From Caldilineaceae bacterium (GTDB lineage: Bacteria; Chloroflexota; Anaerolineae; Caldilineales; Caldilineaceae): a DNA stretch of 64,000 nt. The position numbers were made by a program, and so were the translations under genes. Below, in pieces: positions 48,216 through 58,199 of this stretch. The stretch lies in contig JAJDZJ010000007.1 of NCBI GenBank assembly GCA_022824685.1, forward strand, positions 34,795-98,794. Reading direction: 5' to 3'. How positions within the stretch are numbered: position 1 is the stretch's first letter; every line of letters starts with the position of its first letter. The notes beneath the pieces are model-generated. The model ran no database searches and was not told where the DNA came from. It was given only the letters and a program-made list of their open reading frames with translations.

Positions 48216-48962
48216 CTACATCATCACGAGGCCGCCATCAACAGACAAAACCTGCCCGGTGATGAAACCAGCCCGTTCACTCGCAAGAAACGCCACCGCC
48301 CACGCGATGTCCTCTGGATCACCGAACCGCCCCAATGGCGTGCGCGCCATCGTTTCTGCCTTCTGGTCATCACTCATCACATCCGTCAAAGCCGTCGGCA
48401 CAAAGCCCGGCGCCACGACGTTCACGGTTATCCCACGGCTCCCTACCTCGCGAGCAAGGCTCTTGGACATGCCAATCATGCCAGCTTTGCTTGCCGCATA
48501 GTTTGTCTGCCCGGCCTGGCCTGCCAACCCGACAATGCTCGAAATGTTGATGATGCGTCCCCATCGCTGTCGTATCATTCCCCGCAGAGCGGCCCTGGTC
48601 ACGTTGAACACACTGTCCAGATTCGTGCCGATCACCTGGCTCCAGCCATCATCCTTCATGCTCATCATCAGCGCGTCGCGGGTCGTGCCGGCATTGTTCA
48701 CCAGAATGTTAACTCTGCCCAACTCCTTCTCAACCACTTTCACCAACCCGGCCGCGTCGTCAAAACTGCTCACGTCAGCCTGGTAAATGGCGCACGCCCC
48801 GCCGCCGTCGCTGATAGCCGCCGCCGTCTCCTCGGCCCCGGCCCGATTGCCCCGGTAATTCAGCGCGACGCGCGCGCCGCCCGCGGCCAGCTCCTTTGCA
48901 ATGGCCGCTCCGATTCCGCTGCTACTCCCTGTAACCAGCGCAATCTTATCGCGAAAATCCAT
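48216..48962 (-). CDS. fabG: 3-oxoacyl-[acyl-carrier-protein] reductase
   Basis: A 248-residue short-chain dehydrogenase that reduces beta-ketoacyl-ACP in fatty acid synthesis using NADPH. The cofactor motif is 'TGSSSGIG' near 11-18, the catalytic Ser-Tyr-Lys set is present with 'YAASKAG', and 'NNAGTTRD' follows the family pattern. It is separated from fabD by 176 bp, where a possible small ORF runs on the other strand, and is tightly coupled to nusB downstream. Confidence 0.93.
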   Translation of the reverse strand: MDFRDKIALVTGSSSGIGAAIAKELAAGGARVALNYRGNRAGAEETAAAISDGGGACAIYQADVSSFDDAAGLVKVVEKELGRVNILVNNAGTTRDALMMSMKDDGWSQVIGTNLDSVFNVTRAALRGMIRQRWGRIINISSIVGLAGQAGQTNYAASKAGMIGMSKSLAREVGSRGITVNVVAPGFVPTALTDVMSDDQKAETMARTPLGRFGDPEDIAWAVAFLASERAGFITGQVLSVDGGLVMM

Positions 48963-49008
48963 GGAAAACCCCGATGCGGTGGCGAATCTGCCGCTATTCT
49001 ACTACAGG

Positions 49009-49146
49009 ATGGCGAAAAAGAAGAACAGAGTGCCGCCCACTCTTCCCGCTACCTTCGCGACACTTGGAGGCAAGACAAACTTCAGTTTTGCGCGGACTGG
49101 TAGGCGCCGCAAGTGTCCTATCCATCAGGTCAATGAGATCACTTAA
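49009..49146 (+). CDS. Possible small basic protein, 45 residues
   Basis: An ATG ORF in the fabD-fabG gap begins 'MAKKKNRV', is rich in basic residues and Thr, and carries one Cys ('RRRKCPIH'). It has only a weak CAGG upstream and overlaps the fabD 3' end by 8 bp. No family is recognised. It is listed because its composition looks like a small nucleic-acid-binding protein and it fills the only large gap in the run. Confidence 0.3.
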   Translation: MAKKKNRVPPTLPATFATLGGKTNFSFARTGRRRKCPIHQVNEIT

Positions 49147-50116
49147 CCTGGTCGGCAAATGCTCTGACTTCGGCCGGACTACTTACGTTTACCCTCTTGG
49201 CCTTGCGTTGAATCCGCCTTATCAGACCGGTAAGCACCGACCCGGGTCCGATCTCGACCGCGGTTTGAACACCACCCTCGACCGCATGCTTCATCGATTC
49301 GGTCCATCTTACACTGCCTGTTAGCTGCGCATTCAACTCCTGGCGAATTGCGGCAGCGCTGTCAAGTGGACGCCCGCTGGTATTCCCAATTACGGGAGAA
49401 ATTGGCGCGTTTACCTCTGTTGCCTCGATCCGGGACCTTAACCGCGCGGCCGCCGGTTCCATCAGCGGACAGTGGGCAGCAATGCTGACGGCAAGAGGAA
49501 CAACCCTGCGCGCGCCCGCGCTTTCCAATCTCGACATCGTCGCCGAAATGCTTTCTTCATCGCCGGAAATAACAATCTGCCCAGGACAGTTGTCGTTTGC
49601 GACCTGGGCTACGCCGCCGTTCTCAGCGGCTGCCTCCGCGCAAATTTCGGAAACCTGTTCCTCGTTGAGCCCCAGTACAGCGACCATGCGCCCAGGATGC
49701 CTTTCGCCTGCCTCCTTCATCAGCCGGCCTCGCTCACGCACAAGCCGCAGCCCGTCCGCGAAATCTATGCTCCCGGCCGCAGCCAGCGCCGTGTACTCGC
49801 CCATCGAATGACCCGCAAAAAAGAGCGGTCGAGGCAGCTCGCCAAGCTCCTCCTGCAATGCGCTGAGTGCCGCCAGGCTCGATACATACAACGCAGGCTG
49901 CGCGTTGATCGTATCTGTCAGCAGCGCCTCCGGACCTTCAAAACAGATGTCGCTGATCGACATCCCCAGGACCTCATCCGCCTCCGCCATAACGGAACGG
50001 GCGGACGTGTAAGTCTCGGCCAGCTCTTTGGCCATCCCCACATGCTGGCTTCCCTGCCCGGGAAACAAGAAGAGCATCGGGCCGGCGTCATTGCCGTACA
50101 GAAACCGCGACGTCAT
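49139..50116 (-). CDS. fabD: Malonyl-CoA:ACP transacylase
   Basis: A 325-residue enzyme that transfers malonate to acyl carrier protein for fatty acid chain growth. 'LFLFPGQGSQ' lies near residues 15-24 and the active-site Ser is in 'GHSMGEYTAL'; the catalytic His is in the 'AAHCPLM' segment. The length is slightly above the family's usual 310. It begins 5 bp after rpmF, the classic rpmF-fab gene order, though plsX, fabH and acpP are absent here. Confidence 0.96.
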   Translation of the reverse strand: MTSRFLYGNDAGPMLFLFPGQGSQHVGMAKELAETYTSARSVMAEADEVLGMSISDICFEGPEALLTDTINAQPALYVSSLAALSALQEELGELPRPLFFAGHSMGEYTALAAAGSIDFADGLRLVRERGRLMKEAGERHPGRMVAVLGLNEEQVSEICAEAAAENGGVAQVANDNCPGQIVISGDEESISATMSRLESAGARRVVPLAVSIAAHCPLMEPAAARLRSRIEATEVNAPISPVIGNTSGRPLDSAAAIRQELNAQLTGSVRWTESMKHAVEGGVQTAVEIGPGSVLTGLIRRIQRKAKRVNVSSPAEVRAFADQVK

Positions 50117-50121
50117 CTGAA

Positions 50122-50316
50122 TCAGGCTTCTTCTTCTTCAATGTCTACCACCTGAATCCGTCCCATGTACGTGCCGCAAAAGGGACAAACTCGGTGCGGA
50201 AGCGTCTTCTCGTTGCACTGCACGCAACTGACCAGCCTCGGAACTCCAATGGCATGGTGCGCGCGCCGCCGATTGCGTCGGCCTTTGCTGATCTTTCTCT
50301 TTGGTAGCGGTCCCAT
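50122..50316 (-). CDS. rpmF: 50S ribosomal protein L32
   Basis: A 64-residue basic protein. The start 'MGPLPKRKISKGRRNRRRAH' and two Cys pairs (CVQC and CPFC) that form a zinc ribbon are the standard L32 features, and the C-terminus is acidic. It lies 11 bp after yceD, a very common arrangement. Confidence 0.96.
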   Translation of the reverse strand: MGPLPKRKISKGRRNRRRAHHAIGVPRLVSCVQCNEKTLPHRVCPFCGTYMGRIQVVDIEEEEA

Positions 50317-50327
50317 TCTGCCTTCTC

Positions 50328-50936
50328 CTAACTCTTATCCTGGGTTGACTCACTCTGTAACGCCAGCAAGGCAGCCCAGCGCGGGTCGATCCCCTCGAAT
50401 TCATTCGGTGTCTGCGTTTCAGTCGGACTGGCCAGCTCTGACTCTGACATCAACTTTACATAATGAGGGCAAGCGTCCGGATTCATGGCCCCGCTGGCCG
50501 GATCTGTGTAGTGGCAAGCAGCGACGATCGGCAACGATAGCCATATGTTTTGGCGCACCACTTCGGAAATGTCAAGTATGTGCTGCGCGTCTATCAACAG
50601 CGCTTCATCGGTCAAGTCCTCTGCCTGTCCTTCAAACTCCTCTGGCGGCAAGAATCGCCCAGTCTGTATGTCGGTAAGCGGCCGAAAACTCTCGGAAAAA
50701 CGAACAGATACCGGAATCGGCACCGGCTCCAGGCATCGTCCGCATTGCAACGAAAGCTCCACCGCAAAGTCGCCCCTCGCCAATACACCGCTATGTATCC
50801 GTAGCAACTCCAGGTCGCCGGTCAGATTCGTTAGCGGCGTCAGCCCGGCATCGAGATCCCCAATGTCGTCATCAAGCGAATACGATCTGCGAGCGCCGGT
50901 GGCCTCCTTCATCAGTTGCGCTACGTTAAACTCCAC
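50328..50936 (-). CDS. yceD: YceD family protein (DUF177)
   Basis: About 202 residues of the DUF177 family, linked to 23S rRNA processing and accumulation. The core Cys-bearing 'CGRCLEPV' and the late 'CHYTDPASGAMNPDACPHY' are conserved. A TTG at 50960 would add eight residues, but the GTG at 50936 is preceded at 9 bases by AGGAGG and begins 'EFNVAQLMKE', as in relatives. It is the first gene of the rpmF-fabD run. Confidence 0.88.
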   Translation of the reverse strand: MEFNVAQLMKEATGARRSYSLDDDIGDLDAGLTPLTNLTGDLELLRIHSGVLARGDFAVELSLQCGRCLEPVPIPVSVRFSESFRPLTDIQTGRFLPPEEFEGQAEDLTDEALLIDAQHILDISEVVRQNIWLSLPIVAACHYTDPASGAMNPDACPHYVKLMSESELASPTETQTPNEFEGIDPRWAALLALQSESTQDKS

Positions 50937-51093
50937 CTTCCCGATCCTCCTGTCCGGCAAATGCTCGTCGCCGCGGGCCCGTCCTTCCTGCTGACAAACC
51001 GTTCACCTGATCAGCGAGCCCAATCAGCGCTGCCTTCCACTGCGAACCGGACAGCGTCCCCCCCCCCGCAGCGTGACGACCGCACAAACAGCG

Positions 51094-51123
51094 ATTATAA
51101 GACGATGACAGACGATCTGCCAA
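51094..51123 (-). promoter_or_regulatory. Predicted promoter for yceD-rpmF-fabD operon
   Basis: On the minus strand, TTGGCA (51123-51118) and a perfect TATAAT (51099-51094) are 18 bases apart. The 5' leader to yceD would be about 150 bases. It is divergent from the suf promoters. Confidence 0.55.
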
Positions 51124-51213
51124 AAGAGGCGACCGTCAGTGAAACGCAATTACTTTCAGCCGCGCGGCAACTGGTTCAATTCTGAACGATCCTCCGATCA
51201 GGCCGCTCCAAAT

Positions 51214-51243
51214 TTGGAACGAATTGGGACTGAATGGTATAAA
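51214..51243 (+). promoter_or_regulatory. Predicted sufR promoter P1
   Basis: TTGGAA (51214-51219) and TATAAA (51238-51243) are 18 bases apart and TGG precedes the -10. Transcription would start near 51250, just before the palindromes that follow. Confidence 0.4.
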
Positions 51244-51252
51244 CACCTAGTC

Positions 51253-51305
51253 TGACAACGAATATTGTCAATTTTCGCAATATAAACTTTGAAAATTGAC
51301 AATAT
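51253..51305. promoter_or_regulatory. Operator for SufR: perfect 15-bp inverted repeat plus overlapping palindrome
   Basis: ATATTGTCAATTTTC at 51262-51276 and its exact reverse complement at 51291-51305 flank a 14-base spacer. Left of it, TGACAA (51253-51258) and TTGTCA (51265-51270) form a second palindrome with a 6-base gap that shares the left arm. The right arm contains the -35 box of P2. It lies about 100 bases before sufR, so it is most likely the site by which SufR represses its own operon, as in cyanobacterial systems. Confidence 0.7.
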
Positions 51306-51324
51306 GGAAGGTCAGTGGTACAGT
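51296..51324 (+). promoter_or_regulatory. Predicted sufR promoter P2, overlapping operator
   Basis: A consensus TTGACA at 51296-51301, inside the right operator arm, and TACAGT at 51319-51324 are separated by exactly 17 bases, and TGG precedes the -10. Repressor bound at the inverted repeat should block RNA polymerase here. Confidence 0.6.
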
Positions 51325-51403
51325 GATAACGCCTGTTGGAAAAGAACAGGCCCCGTCCCGTGCCTAACACCGTATTAGGCCCTGATTAGCAGAGAAGAGT
51401 CTC

Positions 51404-52063
51404 ATGTCTTTCGGCCCAGACCAAAACTCACCCGCATGGCAGATACTGGAATATCTGCAACGCAATGCCTCTGCCACGATTAAGGACCTTGAGCTGCTGC
51501 TAGGCGTGACTCCCACCGCCGTGCGCCAGCACCTGAATCACCTGCAGGCAGGCGGCTATCTCGACCGGCGCGAAGAGAGATCCGGCGTTGGCCGACCTCA
51601 CTTCATCTATGTGGCCACCGACGCGGCCCGCGAACTGTTCGCCTGTCGCTGCGACGTTTTGGCGCTGACGATGCTCCAGGAAATGAGCGCAATGGTCGGT
51701 GAAGAGTTGATGGGCTCCCTCTTGAAACGTGTCGGAGCCCGGCTGGCCGAAGGATATTCCGAAAGCGTCAAGGCGCCCGATCTGCACAATCGTGTGGAAG
51801 AGTTGGCCGGCGCCCTGGGCCGGCAGGGCGTTCTTACTGATGTGTCTACAGGCGAAAGCAACACAATCGCCTTGAAAATGTACAACTGTCCCTATCACGA
51901 ACTGGCCATAGAGCACAGAGAAATCTGCGCAATGGACCAACAGATGTTGCAGCAGGTGTTGGGTGAGGAAGTTCTTCTGGATGATTGCATTATGGACGGG
52001 CACGGCAGCTGCTCTTTCGTCATCAAACAGGGCAGCTGCGAAACCCTTGAGTTGGAGACTTGA
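51404..52063 (+). CDS. sufR: SufR-like iron-sulfur cluster repressor
   Basis: A 219-residue DeoR/ArsR-type winged-helix regulator. The DNA-binding helix-turn-helix is at about 22-55 ('[16 protein letters not shown]'). The C-terminal domain carries Cys162, Cys175, Cys195 and Cys203 (in 'CPYHELA', 'REICAMD', '[11 protein letters not shown]'), the arrangement that binds an Fe-S cluster in SufR. It should sense cluster sufficiency and repress the suf genes that follow. The inverted repeat at 51262-51305 is its likely operator. sufC follows after 80 bp. Confidence 0.9.
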   Translation: MSFGPDQNSPAWQILEYLQRNASATIKDLELLLGVTPTAVRQHLNHLQAGGYLDRREERSGVGRPHFIYVATDAARELFACRCDVLALTMLQEMSAMVGEELMGSLLKRVGARLAEGYSESVKAPDLHNRVEELAGALGRQGVLTDVSTGESNTIALKMYNCPYHELAIEHREICAMDQQMLQQVLGEEVLLDDCIMDGHGSCSFVIKQGSCETLELET

Positions 52064-52143
52064 ACGATTCTTCATTCGTAAGAGGATCGTACGCATTGAA
52101 TGCGGCTGCACGCAGCCGTAACTGTGAGGAGCAAAAAACGCAC

Positions 52144-52953
52144 ATGAGTACACTTGAAATTCAGAATTTGCATGTCGCAATCGGGGATACCGAAATTTTG
52201 AAAGGCGTGGACCTCACCCTGCACAGCGGCGAAATCCACGCGATGATGGGCCCAAACGGCTCAGGAAAGTCCACGCTCTCCTACGTAATTGCCGGCCATC
52301 CCCACTACGAAGTCACGCAGGGCGATATACTTCTTGACGGCGAGAGCATACTCGACATGGAAGCCGACGAACGTGCCCGCACAGGGATTTTCCTTGCCTT
52401 TCAGTATCCGGTCTCGATTCCTGGTGTCAGCGTCGCCAACTTTCTCCGCACTGCAGTTTCCAACGTACGCGGCTTTACCAACAAAGAGTCGGCCGCCGCG
52501 GACAACGGTGTCATCGGCAGCAACCTGATGCCAATGCGGGAATTCCGGCGCGAACTGAACACCAAAATGAAGGAATTCAACGTCGATTCCAGCTTTGCCC
52601 GTCGTTACCTGAATGAAGGATTTTCCGGCGGCGAGAAAAAGCGCACCGAAGTACTCCAAATGGCTATGTTGGAACCGAAATTTGCAATCCTGGATGAGTC
52701 CGACTCCGGGTTGGATATCGACGCCCTCAAGGTTGTTGCTGACGGCATCAACAAACTTGCCACGCAGGACCGCGGTTTCCTGCTCATTACCCACTATCAG
52801 CGAATTCTGAACTTCGTCAAGCCGGACTATGTCAGCATCTTCTTCGGCGGCCGTATCGTGAAGACGGGCGGCCCGGAGGTGGCCCTGATGCTGGAGGAAA
52901 GAGGCTACAAATGGGTCGAAGATGAGCTGGTCGCCGGGGCAGTGCCCGTCTGA
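52144..52953 (+). CDS. sufC: Fe-S cluster assembly ATPase SufC
   Basis: A 269-residue ABC-type ATPase that powers the SufBCD scaffold. Walker A is GPNGSGKST at 37-45, the signature is '[11 protein letters not shown]', and Walker B is '[12 protein letters not shown]', with the SufC-type Ser-Asp-Ser stretch. The H-loop is '[10 protein letters not shown]'. The ATG at 52144 has GAGGAG upstream and begins the conserved domain; the open frame before it is not coding. The order sufR-C-B-D matches other Chloroflexota and cyanobacterial operons. Confidence 0.96.
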   Translation: MSTLEIQNLHVAIGDTEILKGVDLTLHSGEIHAMMGPNGSGKSTLSYVIAGHPHYEVTQGDILLDGESILDMEADERARTGIFLAFQYPVSIPGVSVANFLRTAVSNVRGFTNKESAAADNGVIGSNLMPMREFRRELNTKMKEFNVDSSFARRYLNEGFSGGEKKRTEVLQMAMLEPKFAILDESDSGLDIDALKVVADGINKLATQDRGFLLITHYQRILNFVKPDYVSIFFGGRIVKTGGPEVALMLEERGYKWVEDELVAGAVPV

Positions 52954-53086
52954 TAGACAGAATTGCGCAAGACCAGATTGTTGGAGGCCGGCAACGTGCC
53001 GGTACGCCTGATGCGATATGATACTGATGGGCATGGAGTCAACCGGCAACTGAAGTCGGAACGTCCATTCCTTAGAGGAGGCTATT

Positions 53087-54502
53087 GTGGCTGAACAGTC
53101 CGATTTGCAACATCTTGAAGGTGTCAAGGAAGAGTATCAGTACGGGTTCCGCGACGAAGAGAATGCCGTATTCAAGGCCGCCAAGGGCCTGACCCATCAG
53201 GTGGTCGACCAGATCGCCGACATAAAGGATGAACCGGACTGGATGCGCCAGTTCCGGCACGATGCCCTCGACATCTTCTTCGCCAAGTCTATGCCGACTT
53301 GGGGAGCCGACCTGAGCGGCATCGATTTCGACGACATCTACTACTACCTGCGCCCGGCCGAAAAACAGGGCAAAAGCTGGGACGATGTGCCGGAGGACAT
53401 CAAGCGCACTTTTGACCGGCTCGGCATCCCGGAGGCGGAACGCAGATTCCTCGCCGGCGTCGGCGCCCAGTATGAGTCCGAGGTCGTCTACCATAGCCTG
53501 AAAGACGAGTGGGAAAAACTCGGCGTCGTCTTTCTCGATATGGACAGCGGCCTCCGCGAACACGAAGAAATCGTCAAGGAATACTTCGCAACTGTCATCC
53601 CGGCCGCCGACAATAAATTCGCCGCGCTCAACAGCGCAGTCTGGAGCGGCGGCAGCTTCGTATACGTCCCCGCCGGCGTTCACGTCGACATTCCCTTGCA
53701 GGCCTATTTTCGCATCAACGCCGAAAACATGGGACAGTTCGAACGGACGTTGATCGTTGTCGAAGAGGGAGCCAGCGTCCATTACGTCGAAGGCTGCACT
53801 GCGCCCATCTACTCCAGCGACAGCCTCCACAGCGCTGTCGTCGAAATCATCGTCAAGAAGGGCGGCCGCTGCCGATACACCACAATCCAGAACTGGAGCA
53901 CTGACGTCTACAACCTGGTTACCAAGCGGGCCCTGGCCTACGACGACGCCACCATGGAATGGATCGACGGCAACCTGGGTAGCAAGGTGACGATGAAGTA
54001 TCCGGCCGTCTACATGATGGGCCCAAAGGCGCACGGCGAAATCCTGTCCATTGCCTTCGCCGGCAACGGGCAGCATCAGGACGCCGGCGGCAAAGTCGTC
54101 CACGCGGCGCCCAACACCAGCTCCAAAATCGTCTCCAAGTCCATCAGCAAGAACGGCGGACGTTCCAGCTATCGCGGCCTGCTCAAAGTGGCCAAAGGCG
54201 CGCAGCATAGCCGCAGCAACGTCGTCTGCGATGCCCTGCTCCTGGACTCGGAAAGCCGGTCAGATACCTACCCCTACATTGAAATCGACGAAGACGACGT
54301 CAGCGTAGGGCACGAAGCGTCGGTCAGCAAGATCGGCGAAGAACAGCTCTTCTACCTGATGAGCCGCGGCATTGATGAGGACGAAGCCGCCGCCATGATC
54401 GTGGGCGGATTCATCGAACCGCTCGTCAAAGAGTTGCCCATGGAATACGCAGTCGAGATGAACCGCCTGATCCAACTGCAAATGGAGGGCAGCATCGGCT
54501 AG
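53087..54502 (+). CDS. sufB: Fe-S cluster scaffold SufB
   Basis: A 471-residue SufB. The family core '[20 protein letters not shown]' and the '[14 protein letters not shown]' and '[15 protein letters not shown]' segments of the right-handed beta helix are present. The start is a GTG at 53087 with a strong GAGGAGG 5 bases before. It assembles the nascent cluster with SufC and SufD. A perfect hairpin lies between it and sufD. Confidence 0.97.
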   Translation: MAEQSDLQHLEGVKEEYQYGFRDEENAVFKAAKGLTHQVVDQIADIKDEPDWMRQFRHDALDIFFAKSMPTWGADLSGIDFDDIYYYLRPAEKQGKSWDDVPEDIKRTFDRLGIPEAERRFLAGVGAQYESEVVYHSLKDEWEKLGVVFLDMDSGLREHEEIVKEYFATVIPAADNKFAALNSAVWSGGSFVYVPAGVHVDIPLQAYFRINAENMGQFERTLIVVEEGASVHYVEGCTAPIYSSDSLHSAVVEIIVKKGGRCRYTTIQNWSTDVYNLVTKRALAYDDATMEWIDGNLGSKVTMKYPAVYMMGPKAHGEILSIAFAGNGQHQDAGGKVVHAAPNTSSKIVSKSISKNGGRSSYRGLLKVAKGAQHSRSNVVCDALLLDSESRSDTYPYIEIDEDDVSVGHEASVSKIGEEQLFYLMSRGIDEDEAAAMIVGGFIEPLVKELPMEYAVEMNRLIQLQMEGSIG

Positions 54503-54567
54503 ATTGCCTTTCCAACGTCCCTGTTGCACTGTGGAACGATAGGCAGTCCGGAACGCGCCTAACGCTA

Positions 54568-54599
54568 CGGGAGACGCCAGCCTTTCATAGCGTCTCCCG
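54568..54599 (+). promoter_or_regulatory. Perfect 10-bp hairpin between sufB and sufD
   Basis: CGGGAGACGC (54568-54577) and GCGTCTCCCG (54590-54599) are exact reverse complements around a 12-base loop, 27 bases before the likely sufD start. No T-run follows, so it may cut or stabilise the message, or weaken sufD translation, rather than terminate. Confidence 0.5.
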
Positions 54600-54625
54600 C
54601 TTTCTCGATACGGAGTGAATTGAAG

Positions 54626-55963
54626 GTGACATTGCTAATTGAGAGACCGAGTGAATTTGTCGAAGCGCCCACCGGATTCTCCCAGGAGACCGTGCGGCTT
54701 GCTTCCGAAGCAAAGAATGAACCCGATTGGATGCTGGACTTTCGCCTGCGTGCCTGGCAGCGATTCGAAAGCATGCCCTGGCCCAAGCCGACCGACGAAG
54801 CCTGGCGCAGAACACGCCTCACCGGCTTCAATTTGGACAACTATGCGCCCTTTGCAACACACAAAGGTACCGCCGAACGCCAAGACCTGGATCCTGAGCT
54901 GCTCGAAGCGCTGGACGAAGTCGACTCTGCCGCCAGTCTGATCTATCAAGACGGCGGCCTCCTCTACCGGCAGGAGAGCGATAACCTGGCCCGTCAGAGC
55001 GTCATCTTTACCGACCTGCAGACAGCCGTTCAGCAGCACCCCGAGCTCGTGCAACGCTACTTCATGACCGAGGCCGTCTCTCCCGACGCCAATAAGTTCA
55101 CCGCCCTGCACGCAGCCCTTTGGGACACCGGCTCCTTTATCTTCGTCCCCCGCAACACGACGGTTACGCTTCCCCTGCAAGCCATACTAAACCAGGGCGA
55201 TGGCGTTGGCGGCTATCACCATACCCTTCTCGTCGCCGAAGAGGGCGCGGAAGTGACCGTGGTCGATGACCTCTTTGGCGCCCAAGACGCCTTCCAGACC
55301 AGCGTCGTCGAGCTGATTGTCAGGGACAATGCCCAGGTTCGCTACATAAACCTGCAGGACTTCCAACACACTGCTTGGAATTTCCTCACCGGTAGAGCTG
55401 TGCTTGGCAAGGACACCGACCTCCGCTGGATCCAGGTGAGTTGGGGCAGCCGCTTGACCAAAGCCTTCCTGGATCTGGATCTGCAGGGGCAGGGCGGGCA
55501 TGGCGAGCTCTTGGGGCTCTACTTCCCAACCCGACGCCAGCACATCGACCACCAGACCCTGCAGTTGCACCGTGTGCCCAACTGCTTCAGCGATCTGCTA
55601 TTCAACGGCGCCCTGAAGCATCGAGCCCGCAGCGTCTATATGGGAATCATCAAGGTGCTGCCCGGCGCGCAGAAGACAGACGCTTTCCAGCGCAACGGCA
55701 ATCTTATCCTCGATCGAAGCGCCCGCTCCGACAGTATACCCGGGCTCGAAATCGAGGCGGACGACGTGCGCTGCACACATGCCGCAACGGCCGCGCAAGT
55801 TGAGGACGAATACGTCTTCTACCTGATGGCCCGCGGCCTCACCAGGCCGCAGGCGGAACGAATGATCGTCCAGGGATTCCTCCAGGGAGTCCTCGACCGC
55901 GTCCCTGTAGAAAGTGTCATGCACAAGTTGGAAAAGGTAATCAGTCGGAAGATAAGCAGATAG
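54626..55963 (+). CDS. sufD: Fe-S cluster assembly protein SufD
   Basis: About 445 residues with the SufB/SufD beta-helix fold. '[20 protein letters not shown]' and '[20 protein letters not shown]' match the family, and the '[20 protein letters not shown]' tail matches SufD. The start is uncertain: GTG at 54626 lies 10 bases after CGGAG, while TTG at 54620 is also possible. It pairs with SufB and SufC. The next gene starts 29 bp after its stop. Confidence 0.95.
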   Translation: MTLLIERPSEFVEAPTGFSQETVRLASEAKNEPDWMLDFRLRAWQRFESMPWPKPTDEAWRRTRLTGFNLDNYAPFATHKGTAERQDLDPELLEALDEVDSAASLIYQDGGLLYRQESDNLARQSVIFTDLQTAVQQHPELVQRYFMTEAVSPDANKFTALHAALWDTGSFIFVPRNTTVTLPLQAILNQGDGVGGYHHTLLVAEEGAEVTVVDDLFGAQDAFQTSVVELIVRDNAQVRYINLQDFQHTAWNFLTGRAVLGKDTDLRWIQVSWGSRLTKAFLDLDLQGQGGHGELLGLYFPTRRQHIDHQTLQLHRVPNCFSDLLFNGALKHRARSVYMGIIKVLPGAQKTDAFQRNGNLILDRSARSDSIPGLEIEADDVRCTHAATAAQVEDEYVFYLMARGLTRPQAERMIVQGFLQGVLDRVPVESVMHKLEKVISRKISR

Positions 55964-55992
55964 TCTCAAGCAACAAGCTACGGAGGAAAACA

Positions 55993-56844
<852 letters not shown>

Positions 56845-56901
56845 GTCCAGCGCTCTGTTGCAATCCGTGGTGGAGATGGACTCTGTCAGGAGTGGAACCT
56901 C

Positions 56902-56921
56902 GGGGGGCGTTTGCGCCCCCC
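56902..56921 (+). terminator. GC-rich hairpin after rhodanese gene
   Basis: GGGGGGCG, TTTG, CGCCCCCC: an 8-bp perfect stem with a 4-base loop, followed by TTCCCTT. It lies between the sulfurtransferase and sufU and could end part of the transcripts, or mark an internal processing point. Confidence 0.5.
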
Positions 56922-56951
56922 TTCCCTTACGCAAGTTGAACCCTTTCGCCC

Positions 56952-57329
56952 ATGGACATGTTTCGAGAAGCGATCATAGACCATTACAAGCACCCTCGCC
57001 GAAAGGGTCCCCTGGTTGACGCCAACGTCCGCCGGCATGAATCCAATCCCTTCTGCGGCGATGAAGTGACCATTCACCTCAAGGTTGTCGATGAAGTGGT
57101 AGTCGATGCCTCCTTCGAAGGCCGCGGATGCGCTATCTGCCAGGCCAGCACTTCAATGATGATGGAGGAGATTGTCGGGCTGCCGGTGGCTGATCTCAAA
57201 GAGTGGGGCAAAGAGGACGTACTCGACCTTCTCGGAATCGAGATCGGGCCCGTGCGCCTGAAATGCGCCCTCCTGCCTCTGAAAGCCCTCAAAGCCGGGC
57301 TCTACGGCTTGACGGAGTGGCCGGAATAG
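56952..57329 (+). CDS. sufU: SufU/NifU-like Fe-S assembly protein
   Basis: A 125-residue IscU-fold protein. The three Cys motifs 'NPFCGD', 'GCAICQAS' and 'KCALLPL' match SufU, which in other bacteria takes sulfur from SufS or carries the cluster. It is about 20 residues shorter than the Bacillus protein (about 147), lacking part of the inserted region. The Rieske gene follows after 26 bp. Confidence 0.9.
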   Translation: MDMFREAIIDHYKHPRRKGPLVDANVRRHESNPFCGDEVTIHLKVVDEVVVDASFEGRGCAICQASTSMMMEEIVGLPVADLKEWGKEDVLDLLGIEIGPVRLKCALLPLKALKAGLYGLTEWPE

Positions 57330-57355
57330 AATTCACGCCGAGGTTAATACTGTAA

Positions 57356-57673
57356 ATGGAAGACTTCGTTAGAGTAGCCGCGACCAGGGATATCCCGCCA
57401 GGGGATCGAATCCTGGTCGAACTGGATGGCATTCGCATCGCCGTTTTCAATCTCGACGGCGAATTCTACGCCATTGAAGATGTCTGTACGCATGATGGCG
57501 GCCCCCTCGTAGAGGGAGAGGTTCTCGAGGGCGGTCAGGTCCAGTGCCCGCGGCACGGGGCCCGCTTCGACATTCGCACCGGCGATGCGCTCAGCATGCC
57601 CGCTTTCGAGCCGACTCCTTCCTACCAGGTTCAAGTCGATGGCGAAGACATCTACGTGGAACAGCCCTACTGA
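57356..57673 (+). CDS. Rieske [2Fe-2S] ferredoxin
   Basis: A 105-residue small Rieske protein. The cluster ligands are 'CTHDGGPL' (Cys, His) and 'CPRHGARFDI' (Cys, His). Such proteins supply electrons to oxygenases, or are found with suf genes. No oxygenase is nearby, so it may help deliver electrons for cluster assembly or repair; this is inferred from position only. It has an acidic composition. Confidence 0.9.
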   Translation: MEDFVRVAATRDIPPGDRILVELDGIRIAVFNLDGEFYAIEDVCTHDGGPLVEGEVLEGGQVQCPRHGARFDIRTGDALSMPAFEPTPSYQVQVDGEDIYVEQPY

Positions 57674-57686
57674 GGAGAATGAACTG

Positions 57687-58010
57687 ATGAGCGACACGCT
57701 AACGCCCACGCCCGACAAAGTCCGGGCCGAAATCCGGACACACGTGAAAGACCCGGAACTGATGATGAATATCGTTGACCTGGGCCTGGTCTATGATATC
57801 GAGGTAACGGAAGACAACAACATCGACGTAACCATGACTCTCACCAGTCCTGGTTGCCCTGTTGGCCCCCAGATCATCAGTGACGTCCAGCGCACCACCC
57901 ACAACGCCTTCCCCGACATCAACGAAGTCAATGTCCACCTGGTGTGGACACCCTTCTGGAGTCCGGACATGATGTCGGAGGATGCTAAAGACGAATTGGG
58001 CATTTTCTGA
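57687..58010 (+). CDS. sufT: SufT/DUF59 metal-sulfur cluster assembly factor
   Basis: A 107-residue DUF59 protein. The motif 'IVDLGLVYDIEV' near residues 30-41 and 'TLTSPGCPVGPQI' with its single Cys match the PaaD/SufT family, which helps mature Fe-S proteins. The ATG at 57687 overlaps nothing and lies 13 bp after the Rieske stop. It is the last gene of the suf run. Confidence 0.9.
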   Translation: MSDTLTPTPDKVRAEIRTHVKDPELMMNIVDLGLVYDIEVTEDNNIDVTMTLTSPGCPVGPQIISDVQRTTHNAFPDINEVNVHLVWTPFWSPDMMSEDAKDELGIF

Positions 58011-58199
58011 CCGAACCTTACCGGGCATTCCGGCAGAAACTCAGCAAAGAGCCGTGGCGCCGAGTTCAATCTACCTGCCATTGGACGCTACGGCCTCTCT
58101 CCTGTCCTTCAGATCGCGCTTGCCCGCCCGGTTTCGGTTCACCCTCTCAGCAGGATTCTGAATCCCGCATCGCGATTGGATTGAAGCCCAGCCACTGAC

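Noticed and set aside
53072..54208. 378-residue minus-strand frame opposite sufB
   Set aside because: It is a shadow of sufB, with composition driven by the complementary strand.
54568..54599. Intrinsic terminator between sufB and sufD
   Set aside because: No T-run follows and sufD continues the operon; kept as a regulatory hairpin only.
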